This document shows positions 1 to 5,916 of a stretch of 5,916 nucleotides of DNA, one piece after another. The stretch is taken from positions 1-5,916 of the forward strand of contig CANRXN010000074.1 of assembly GCA_947643945.1 (NCBI GenBank), written 5' to 3'. The notes beneath the pieces were generated by a model that was not told the origin of the DNA, did not search any database, and saw only the letters and a program-made list of their open reading frames with translations. The translations under genes and the position numbers were made by a program. This DNA comes from an uncultured Clostridium sp. GTDB taxonomy: Bacteria; Bacillota; Clostridia; TANB77; CAG-508. Each line of letters opens with the position of its first letter. Within the stretch, counting starts at the first letter, position 1.

Positions 1-2
1 AA

Positions 3-419
3 CGAATAAAAGATATTGATAACTTGATACAGCATATTTATGAAGATAACATTTCTGGCAAAATTACAGATGAAAGATTTACTACTCTATCATCAAATTA
101 TGAAAAAGAACAAAAAGAACTTAAAAGCAAAGTTAAAGAATTAGCTAGTAAGTTCGATACAACTAAACAGCAAGAACTAGATTTAACATCTTTTGTTAGT
201 AAAGTAAAACAATACACTGAAATTTCAGAACTTACACCAGAAATTATAAATGAATTGATTGATAAAATATATGTATATCAATCAGAAAAGGTAAATGGTA
301 AACCAACTCAGCAAATAGACATTTACTATAATGGAATTGGAATTATAAATTTTCCACTAAATGAATATGAGCTAGAAAATGCTTTTCAGGAAAGTATTAA
401 AAAAATAAAAACAGCTTAA
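3..419 (+). CDS. Large serine recombinase, C-terminal part (5' end outside window)
   Basis: The frame is open from the window edge, so this is the end of a longer gene; a TTG at 24 is in frame but is not taken as the start. About 138 residues are visible. They begin RIKDIDNLIQHIYEDNISG and continue KITDERF, the pattern of the helical, coiled-coil-prone C-terminal region (DUF4368-like) of TnpX/transposon-type large serine recombinases. These enzymes cut and rejoin DNA at attachment sites to excise or integrate conjugative or mobilizable elements. The catalytic serine domain and the zinc/recombinase domains would lie upstream and are not seen. The charged segment around EKEQKELKSKVKEL fits the coiled coil that controls synapsis in this family. 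The gene runs convergently into the truncated dinD, with stop codons 11 bases apart, which suggests this is one end of an integrated element. It has no in-frame CGG. The family call is good; the exact subfamily is inference. Confidence 0.8.
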   Translation, partial: RIKDIDNLIQHIYEDNISGKITDERFTTLSSNYEKEQKELKSKVKELASKFDTTKQQELDLTSFVSKVKQYTEISELTPEIINELIDKIYVYQSEKVNGKPTQQIDIYYNGIGIINFPLNEYELENAFQESIKKIKTA

Positions 420-430
420 TCTGTACTATT

Positions 431-1012
431 TTAAAGTAATGGAGCACATACCAATAATTGTCCTTGTTGGTAGTGCTCCTTATATAAGCCTTTATATCCA
501 CTATTGTGAAATTTATCAAAATTTTTCACTCCTGCATTTTTAGCTGTTTGATTAAGTGAATAATTGCCTTTTTTGGTTAAATTTCTTTGATAAAATCTCT
601 TTTCATCTTCCGTTAACGAACTATATTCTTTTTCGCTAATTTCTTGCTTTCTGGTTTGAATTGCAAAATATGTCTGTGCAAGAGCAATAACTTTTTTTCT
701 TGTATCTCCATTTTGTGCTATTAAATAGCAAGCATAACGTGTTAATTTGTAATCTTTAATCATTACTTCAGCATTATTTGCACGTTTTGATAACTTGTCG
801 ACGTCGACAAAATGTTCAAATTCACTAATATCACTATTTTTGCAAGATTCTTTTGCTTTGTTTATAACATTTTCAAATTTTCGCCATTCTTTATAATTCA
901 AAACTGATTGCAATTCTCTAGCATACCAATATTCTATTCCATTTTCATCAATATGTTTAATATCTTCAAAATTTTGGTTAGTATAATTCTCTTTTTTATC
1001 TAGTTCTTTCAT
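431..1012 (-). CDS. dinD: DinD-like DNA-damage-inducible protein, 3'-truncated
   Basis: The predicted 193 aa match the DinD family from the N-terminus: FEDIKHIDENGIEYWYAREL (15-34, the DinD/BRO-like start), the stretch around DYKLTRYACYLIAQNGD (87-103), the AQTYFAIQTRKQE block (112-124), EDEKRFYQRN (135-144), and FHNSGYKGLY (168-177). E. coli DinD has matching blocks but is about 270 aa. Here similarity stops after GLY, and the last ~16 residues (KEHYQQGQLLVCAPLL) look like read-through into foreign sequence at the 441-479 dyad. About 80 C-terminal residues are therefore missing. In E. coli, DinD is SOS-induced and inhibits RecA filament activity. The start is ATG at 1012 with GGAG about ten bases upstream. 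One CGG triplet occurs across codons (ACG GAA near 610) and does not break the frame. Whether the truncated protein works is unknown. Confidence 0.8.
   Translation of the reverse strand: MKELDKKENYTNQNFEDIKHIDENGIEYWYARELQSVLNYKEWRKFENVINKAKESCKNSDISEFEHFVDVDKLSKRANNAEVMIKDYKLTRYACYLIAQNGDTRKKVIALAQTYFAIQTRKQEISEKEYSSLTEDEKRFYQRNLTKKGNYSLNQTAKNAGVKNFDKFHNSGYKGLYKEHYQQGQLLVCAPLL
441..479. repeat. Imperfect inverted repeat at recombinase/dinD junction (possible att site or terminator)
   Basis: The arms are GGAGCAC (441-447) and GTGCTCC (473-479), followed inward, after a one-base bulge, by TACCAA (449-454) and TTGGTA (467-472), around a 12-base centre. It lies between convergent genes and covers the last codons of the dinD frame. 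Neither flank has a run of T, so it is a weak candidate for an intrinsic terminator. Large serine recombinase attachment sites are imperfect dyads of about this size, and the site lies next to the recombinase gene and where DinD similarity ends, so a hybrid attachment site is plausible. This is inference. Confidence 0.5.
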
Positions 1013-1043
1013 TTGAAATCATCTCCATTTCTTATTATTTGAT

Positions 1044-1072
1044 ATTTTATTACAATTTCAAACGAATTGCAA
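1044..1072 (-). promoter_or_regulatory. Candidate promoter of dinD with a palindromic operator-like core
   Basis: On the minus strand, TTGCAA (1067-1072) and TAAAAT (1044-1049) are separated by 17 bases, in the right place for dinD. The -35 and spacer hold an imperfect palindrome, TTGCAATTC opposite GAAATTGTAA, a typical repressor position. It is not the usual Bacillota LexA box (GAAC-N4-GTTC), so the SOS link is only a suggestion. Confidence 0.45.
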
Positions 1073-1118
1073 TATCTCTGCGAAAATTTGTTTTATTTAT
1101 GATTGTTATTTTTTTATT

Positions 1119-1283
1119 TTAATTATCATTTAAAAATTGTTCAATTATCTTAATTTCTTCATTGTTGCTATCAATTTTAATGTCCACACCAATAGGTATT
1201 GTACTATTTATTATTTTATGTCCAAAATCATTACATTTAACAATCGGAAAGTTATATTCTTTGGTATATTCTAATAAAATATC
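1119..1283 (-). pseudogene. S66-family LD-carboxypeptidase, C-terminal remnant
   Basis: The minus-strand reading frame between a stop at 1284-1286 and the TAA at 1119-1121 encodes 54 residues starting DILLEYTKEYNFPIVKCN and including DFGHKIINSTIPIGVDIKID. The pattern FPI-x(4)-DFGH-x(6)-PIG is the C-terminal block of S66 serine peptidases (LD-carboxypeptidase/MccF type), where the His belongs to the catalytic triad. These enzymes trim murein tetrapeptides or inactivate microcin C-type peptides. The N-terminal ~250 residues, including the nucleophilic Ser, are absent. Upstream of 1284 the sequence changes abruptly to a tyrosine-recombinase end on the other strand. There is no start codon or ribosome binding site, so this is a relic. 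The break is not at a CGG. Confidence 0.7.
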
Positions 1284-1391
1284 TTAGGGCATTCAAATGT
1301 GCAAACAACAGAAATTTATACTCATTTAGACAGTAATACAAAAATACATTCTGCAAATGTCATTGAAAGTTTATTTGCTCCTGTCTATTAG
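1284..1391 (+). pseudogene. Tyrosine recombinase (phage integrase/XerC-D family), C-terminal remnant
   Basis: Plus-strand codons from 1284 read LGHSNVQTTEIYTHLDSN and continue KIHSANVIESLFAPVY to a TAG at 1389-1391. LGHS-x(2)-QTT-x-IYTH is the signature end of the tyrosine-recombinase catalytic domain: the histidine of the LGH box and the nucleophilic tyrosine of the IYTH box are present. The upstream conserved Arg, Lys and HxxR parts are absent; a stop (1275-1277) precedes the fragment, and the sequence there belongs to the S66 remnant. The fragment ends about 100 bases from the 3' end of a tRNA-Leu gene. tRNA 3' ends are classic integration sites for this family, so it is probably the residue of an element that once sat at this tRNA. 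Confidence 0.75.
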
Positions 1392-1404
1392 AAATGATAT
1401 AGAT

Positions 1405-1428
1405 TTAGATTAGAACTTAGATTAGAAC
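1405..1428. repeat. Two perfect tandem copies of a 12-base unit
   Basis: TTAGATTAGAAC occurs at 1405-1416 and again at 1417-1428. It lies between the tyrosine-recombinase remnant and the 3' end of tRNA-Leu. It could be the arm-type binding repeats of a former integrase or a chance AT-rich duplication. Confidence 0.6.
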
Positions 1429-1492
1429 TAAATAAAAATTCACAAAAAAATAATACCAAAGCGAACTCGAAAAGCCTTGATATTACTATAAT

Positions 1493-1576
1493 TGGTGCGG
1501 ATGAAGGGACTTGAACCCCCACGCCGTTGGCACTGGTTCCTAAGACCAGCGCGTCTACCAGTTCCGCCACATCCGC
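1493..1576 (-). tRNA. tRNA-Leu, anticodon UAG, CCA encoded
   Basis: The minus strand folds as a complete class II tRNA of 84 nt including CCA. The acceptor stem is GCGGATG/CATCCGC with discriminator A. The D arm contains CTGGTAGAC. The anticodon stem CTGGT/ACCAG encloses the loop CTTAGGA, giving anticodon TAG (reads CUN leucine codons). A long variable arm follows (TGCCAACGGCGT), and the T loop is TTCAAGT. The encoded CCA is at 1493-1495. A spurious protein frame beginning MAELVDAL runs through it and is not a gene. Confidence 0.97.
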
Positions 1577-1644
1577 AAATATTAAATTGTTAAGTGTTTG
1601 CTACACATATTGACATTGTAACAAGCAAAGCTTTAACAATGTTT

Positions 1645-1674
1645 ATCTTAGCACATATCCACATCATTTGTCAA
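1645..1674 (-). promoter_or_regulatory. Promoter for tRNA-Leu
   Basis: On the minus strand, TTGACA (1669-1674) and TAAGAT (1645-1650) are 18 bases apart, with TG one base before the -10 (extended -10). The expected start near 1638 gives a leader of about 60 nt before the mature tRNA. The promoter starts just after the shift-corrected stop of the small membrane protein gene (1681-1683). That supports the corrected end: the uncorrected frame would run through the -35 box. Confidence 0.75.
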
Positions 1675-1680
1675 GCTTTT

Positions 1681-1870
1681 TTATACGAAATATACAATTA
1701 ATCCGCCGAACAATCGCTATCAAAAAACCTAATATCTTTAACCCTTGCGTAGCATCATTTTGATCCCCAAAACCAAAAAACCTCTTTGTTATAATACGAG
1801 CATCATAAATTAAAATAATTCCTAACAGCACCAGAATCGTGCCAATCAGTTTAACCACTACCTGTAACAT
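1681..1870 (-). CDS. Small one- to two-span membrane protein, read through a +1 shift at CGG
   Basis: This is a 62-residue hydrophobic protein of a family I recall from clostridial genomes but cannot name by function. The first membrane span is about residues 2-22 (LQVVVKLIGTILVLLGIILIY), then a polar loop (ITKRFFGFGDQNDATQG), then a second span from about 46 to the end (LKILGFLIAIV, GGLIVYFV). ATG at 1870 is preferred over the one at 1882, because AAGGATG sits about nine bases before it, whereas the upstream ATG overlaps that motif. Without correction the frame ends in a basic non-membrane tail (RRINCIFRIKKLDK). Skipping the C at 1708 in the in-frame CGG (1706-1708) gives a natural transmembrane end and a TAA at 1681-1683, before the tRNA promoter. 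The gene is monocistronic with its own promoter. Confidence 0.65.
1706..1708 (-). other. In-frame CGG at +1 frameshift site (small membrane protein, residue 55)
   Basis: The coding strand reads ATT GTT CGG CGG ATT. Skipping the first C gives ATT GTT GGC GGA TTA (I-V-G-G-L), completing the second membrane span. The neighbouring CGG (1703-1705) is out of frame after the shift and is read normally within GGC GGA. Confidence 0.7.
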
Positions 1871-1903
1871 TTTTATCGACATCCTTTTTCTTTTTCCTTT
1901 TTA

Positions 1904-1932
1904 ATCATACTATTTTCAGTCAAAAAAGTCAA
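1904..1932 (-). promoter_or_regulatory. Promoter for the small membrane protein gene
   Basis: On the minus strand, TTGACT (1927-1932) and TATGAT (1904-1909) are exactly 17 bases apart. The start site would be near 1897, about 27 bases before the preferred ATG. It separates this gene from recG transcription upstream. Confidence 0.7.
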
Positions 1933-1955
1933 GAAAATTCTAACTTCTGTTTTGT

Positions 1956-2059
1956 GTCCTCGATTGTCCTCATGAGTTCTGTATCCATCGGTAACCTAAG
2001 TTTAAATGGAAACGTTCCCCATTTTAACTTAAGTCACCAATATAGGAACAATTGAGGAC
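1956..2059. repeat. Palindromic REP/MITE-like element downstream of recG
   Basis: This is a ~104-base nested inverted repeat. The outer ends are GTCCTCGATTGTCCT (1956-1970) and GGAACAATTGAGGAC (2045-2059), complementary at 12 of 15 positions. The inner hairpin (1990-2038) pairs GGTAACCTAAGTTTAAATGG with CCATTTTAACTTAAGTCACC with few mismatches. No T-run follows on either strand, so a simple terminator is unlikely. It fills the gap between the recG stop and the promoter of the small membrane protein. The ATTGAGG-AC end resembles the ATTGAGGGGAC unit at 4128-4182. Confidence 0.65.
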
Positions 2060-2067
2060 TAATAATT

Positions 2068-4112
2068 TCAAATCTCAATTCTTGCCATAAATTTATCCTT
2101 AACCAAATCCTTTAACAATTTATTCTTTTCTTCTTCCAATTTAGGATCCTCTTGTAATATCTTAGTTGCCACCCCTTGTACCATTTTTAAAATTGGCATA
2201 TCCTCGAACAAATTAGCAATTTTAAATTCTGGTAAGCCATGTTGCATCGTTCCAAAAAAGTCTCCAGAACCTCTTAATTCTAAGTCTTTTTCTGCTATTA
2301 AAAAGCCATCACAGGTATCACACATAATTTTCATTCTTTCTCTTACTGTTTGGCTTTTTCCTTCGTATTTTAAAATACAATAAGATTGATAGTCTCCTCT
2401 TCCTACTCTTCCTCGCAATTGATGTAAGCCGTGCTAAGCCAAATCTTTCTGCATTTTCAATAACCATAATGTTACTATTTGGCACGTCTACTCCTACTTC
2501 TATTACTGTTGTCGAAATTAAAATATCAATTTTTCCCGCTTTAAAATTTTCCATAATCTCGTCTTTTTGCTTTGGTCTCATTTTCCCATGGATGTATTCT
2601 ACTTGATATTGTGGAAAAATTTGCTTTTGATAGGTTTCATATAAGGCTTCTACTGATTTTAAATCTAGTTCTTCGTTTTCTTCTACTAAAGGACATACAA
2701 TATAAGCTTGTCTTCCTTCTTTTATCTGCTTTTCAATAAAAGCATTTACTCTTTCGGTCATTTTTTTATTGACAGCAAAGGTTTCTATAGTTTTACGATT
2801 CGGTGGCAGTTCGTCAATAATGGATATGTCTAAGTCCCCATATAAAATTAAAGCAAGTGTTCTTGGAATTGGTGTTGCTGTCATAACCAATACATCTGGA
2901 TTTTTTCCTTTTTGGGCTATTTTTGTTCTTTGTTTTACGCCAAATCGGTGTTGTTCGTCTGTTACTACTAATCCTAAGTTTTTAAATACAACATTTTCTT
3001 CTATAATAGCATGGGTTCCAATTAAAATGTCAATTTCTCCCTTTGCTAAACGGTCTAATATATCCTCTTTTTTCTTTTTGGTGATTCCAGAGGTTAATAA
3101 TTCACATCGAATTTCTAATTTTTCTAATATATTTTGAAAATTCTCCAAATGTTGCTTCGCCAAAATTGCTGTTGGTGCCATAATGGCTGCTTGATAGCCA
3201 GATTTTACTGCTTTATAAGCTGCACACATGGCAACTACTGTTTTTCCGGATCCTACATCTCCTTGTAATAAACGGTTCATGGCGCTTTCTTTTTCCATAT
3301 TGTTGTCAATTTCTTCTAACACTCTTAGCTGTGCTTTTGTTAAGCGAAATGGTAATTCATTGATTACCTTTGACATTTTAATATTTTTATCAAATGGAAT
3401 TCCTTTTTCCTCATTTTGATAGCTATTTTTCAACTCCAATAATGCTAATTGTGTGGATAACAATTCCTCAAAAACTAGTCTCTTTCTTGCAATTTCAAAA
3501 TCCTTTAATTCTTTAGGAAAATGAATTCGTTCTATTGCTTCATTTCTATTTTTTAAATTGTACTCTTTTAATAAGTACTCTGGCAAAGTTTCCGGCAAAG
3601 CCTCTTCTACCTCTTTTAGCCCGAGCCTCCACAATTCTTCTTAACACATTTTGTGATAGTTGATAGGTTAAGGGATACAAAGGAATGATTTTTCCCGTAT
3701 TAAAATTCTTTTCGTCTTCGTCATACACTGGCGATGTCATAGTTATCTTACCAAAATTGTTGGTTATCTTTCCATAAAATTTATACTTTTTACCAATCTC
3801 AAATTTGTTTTTTAAGTAACTTTGATTAAACCAAGTAATCGTACAACTTGCTGTTTCGTCTCTTACTATCAGCCTTTGCATGGTCTTTCCTTTTAAACGA
3901 ACATCACTTAGCTTGCTACAAGCAATTACTTCAATTAACGCTTCCTCGCCATTTGCACATTCTAAAATCGCTTTTGGCTTGCTCCTATCTTCATAAGCTC
4001 TTGGATAATAGGTAATTAAATCCTCTAATGTAAAAATTCCCAATTTATTTAAAAGCTTAACTCGATTGGGTCCTACGCCTTTAACATATTTAACATCTTT
4101 TTTTAAATCCAT
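2068..4112 (-). CDS. recG: ATP-dependent DNA helicase RecG, read through two +1 shifts at CGG
   Basis: RecG reverses and remodels stalled replication forks and branched recombination intermediates. With two single-base skips the gene encodes 680 aa, the usual length (B. subtilis about 682). The wedge/OB-fold region is residues 1-160, including the helix-hairpin-helix-like VKGVGPNRVKLLNKLGI. Helicase domain 1 has Walker A GDVGSGKT (284-291), APTAILAKQH, DEQHRFG (385-391) and TATPIPRTLAL (411-421). Domain 2 has STTVIEVGVDVPN, AERFGLA, then HQLRGRVGRG. The C-terminal RGSGDFFGTMQHG is typical. Start ATG at 4112 follows AAGGAGG by five bases. The frame breaks at in-frame CGGs at 3621-3623 (residue 164) and 2429-2431 (residue 561, inside motif VI); all motifs are otherwise intact. 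The residue at 561 is normally Gln; skipping C gives Gly. It is the last gene of the tsaD-phosphoesterase-recG run. If the shifts are sequencing errors, the gene is still recG. Confidence 0.93.
2429..2431 (-). other. In-frame CGG at +1 frameshift site (recG residue 561)
   Basis: The coding strand reads TTA GCA CGG CTT ACA TCA. Skipping C gives GCA GGC TTA CAT CAA TTG CGA (A-G-L-H-Q-L-R), entering motif VI, LHQLRGRVGRG. The family normally has Gln where Gly appears. Skipping the later A instead would give A-R-L-H-Q-L, leaving CGG as one full codon. CGGC as a single four-base codon fits either way. Confidence 0.75.
3621..3623 (-). other. In-frame CGG at +1 frameshift site (recG residue 164)
   Basis: The coding strand reads GTG GAG GCT CGG GCT AAA. 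Skipping C gives GTG GAG GCT GGG CTA AAA GAG (V-E-A-G-L-K-E), joining the wedge domain (SQNVLRRIVEA) to LKEVEEALPETLPEYLL, the linker typical of clostridial RecG. Without the shift, the frame yields a basic unrelated peptide and a stop at 3546. Confidence 0.75.
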
Positions 4113-4127
4113 TTTTCCTCCTTAGAA

Positions 4128-4182
4128 ATTGAGGGGACGAGATTGAAGGGAACGTCCCCTCAATCCCCCCGTCCCCTCAATC
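4128..4182. repeat. GC-rich REP-like hairpin cluster before recG
   Basis: ATTGAGGGGACG (4128-4139) pairs perfectly with CGTCCCCTCAAT (4153-4164) around a 13-base loop. A second direct copy, CGTCCCCTCAATC (4170-4182, the first being 4153-4165), offers an alternative partner 17 bases away. It is far more GC-rich than the surroundings. It sits between the phosphoesterase stop and recG, with the recG ribosome binding site (AAGGAGG, 4118-4124) directly downstream on the minus strand. No T-run follows. GGGGAC/GTCCCC palindromes of this kind are common dispersed repeats in Bacillota, sometimes associated with REP-associated (Y1-type) transposases. Here it could modulate recG expression or stabilise the upstream mRNA. 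Confidence 0.75.
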
Positions 4183-4200
4183 CCTCTTCCTAATTTCCAT

Positions 4201-4908
4201 TTAAATCTCCCATAATTTAAAGTCTAATGCATCGGCACTAACTAGCTTAAAGTTAATTCCATAAACTTCTCCTTCTACCGCTTCTTTGATAGAACTACTA
4301 TGCAAATGTCCATAGTAACATCGTTTTACGTTATAACTTTTCATAACTTTTATAAATTCACTCATTTCGTTATTTACTAAATTACTATTTATAATTGGCG
4401 GATAATGAAGAAATACCACAATTTCTTTTTCTTGGTTGTTGTTTAGTTCTTGGGCTTTTTGTAAGGATAATTCTAATCTTGCTACTTCTCTTTTTAATAG
4501 TTTTTGGTCTTGGGCTTCTTCGTTTTGTCCCCAACCTCTTGTTCCTGCTATTATGATGTTTTCAAATTCATAGGCATTGTTGTAAATAAAATCAATCGTT
4601 TCGAAATTATTTTCTTTTAAAAAATTTCGCATGCTAGTTACAGTTGTCCACCAATAGTCGTGGTTTCCTTTTAAAATTAGTTTTTTCCCCGGTAAGTTAT
4701 TTAAATATAAAAAATCTTGATAGGTGTCTTTTAAATAGGTTGACCATGAAAAATCACCTGGCATTACTACTAGGTCTTGACTTTTTACTTTTTCGTTCCA
4801 AGCTTTTTTGATTTTTTCTTCATGTCCTTCCCAATTTTCTCCAAATATGCTCATTGGCTTGTCTTCTTGAAAAGATAAATGAAGGTCTCCTATTGTGTAT
4901 ATTGACAT
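4201..4908 (-). CDS. Calcineurin-like metallophosphoesterase (predicted phosphohydrolase)
   Basis: The 235-aa cytoplasmic protein carries the full calcineurin-like metal-binding motif set: GDLHLS (Asp8, His10), GDFSW (Asp52), GNHDYWW (Asn82, His83), HYPP (His168) and YGHLHS (His201, His203). This is the standard two-metal phosphoesterase site. The length and the SIYTIGDLHLS start resemble the uncharacterised bacterial phosphohydrolase group of COG1768 type. The physiological substrate is unknown, and nothing here decides between nucleotide, phosphoprotein or phosphodiester substrates. The start ATG at 4908 has AAGGAG seven bases upstream. It follows tsaD by 33 bases and is probably co-transcribed with it. 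This is the only gene of the three-gene run that is unbroken, and it has no in-frame CGG; its two CGG triplets span codon borders (GCG GTA near 4279, CCG GGG near 4690). Confidence 0.9.
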   Translation of the reverse strand: MSIYTIGDLHLSFQEDKPMSIFGENWEGHEEKIKKAWNEKVKSQDLVVMPGDFSWSTYLKDTYQDFLYLNNLPGKKLILKGNHDYWWTTVTSMRNFLKENNFETIDFIYNNAYEFENIIIAGTRGWGQNEEAQDQKLLKREVARLELSLQKAQELNNNQEKEIVVFLHYPPIINSNLVNNEMSEFIKVMKSYNVKRCYYGHLHSSSIKEAVEGEVYGINFKLVSADALDFKLWEI

Positions 4909-4941
4909 CTATTTTCTCCTTGTTTTTTGTTTACTATTTGA

Positions 4942-5916
<975 letters not shown>

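Noticed and set aside
441..479. Intrinsic terminator between the recombinase gene and dinD
   Set aside because: The stem is reasonable, but no T-run follows on either strand, so it was kept only as a dyad of uncertain role.
1388..1570. 60-codon minus-strand frame MAELVDALVLGTSANGVGVQVPSS...
   Set aside because: It is the familiar false translation of a tRNA-Leu gene, which occupies the same bases.
1956..2059. CRISPR repeat or riboswitch
   Set aside because: There are no regularly spaced repeats or spacers, and no recognisable aptamer core; the structure is a simple nested palindrome.
2769..3137. Plus-strand frame of 122 codons (and another at 3228-3419)
   Set aside because: Both lie antisense within the well-conserved helicase core of recG, with no family resemblance and no ribosome binding site.

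Overview
The window reads as chromosomal DNA of a low-GC Bacillota, probably a clostridium-like anaerobe. The evidence is strong AT bias, AGGAGG-type ribosome binding sites, sigma-A style promoters and the protein families present. A finer assignment is not possible from sequence alone.

Layout. Positions 1-1400 are a scrap yard of mobile-element material. It holds the C-terminal end of a large serine recombinase (+), a dinD gene (-) whose 3' end is lost at the junction with that recombinase, the last 54 codons of an S66-family LD-carboxypeptidase (-), and the last ~35 codons of a tyrosine recombinase (+). Next comes tRNA-Leu(UAG) (-) with a good promoter, and then a small membrane protein gene (-). 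From 1956 to the end, everything on the minus strand looks like a housekeeping cluster in the order tsaD, a metallophosphoesterase, recG. REP-like hairpin sequences lie after recG and between the phosphoesterase gene and recG.

Main observation. Three otherwise well-preserved genes (the small membrane protein, recG and tsaD) are each split by +1 frameshifts, seven in all. Every break falls at a CGG triplet that is in frame with the upstream reading frame. At every one, reading on after skipping the C, so that GGN is read as glycine (equivalently, taking CGGN as one four-base codon), restores the family sequence. In TsaD the restored residues are conserved glycines. Eleven other CGG triplets on the coding strands lie out of frame and disturb nothing. 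The only full-length gene without a break, the phosphoesterase, has no in-frame CGG. Arginine is written AGA, AGG, CGT or CGA, and never CGG. There are no compensating deletions, nonsense mutations or decayed stretches in these genes. This points either to an organism-wide decoding peculiarity (CGG as a +1 frameshift signal or CGGN as a four-base glycine codon) or, less likely, to a very specific sequencing artefact.

With the shifts applied, RecG is 680 aa, TsaD is complete apart from its first few residues (outside the window), and the membrane protein is 62 aa. TsaD makes the t6A37 tRNA modification and RecG remodels stalled replication forks. Neither is a likely candidate for decay, and TsaD is essential in most bacteria.
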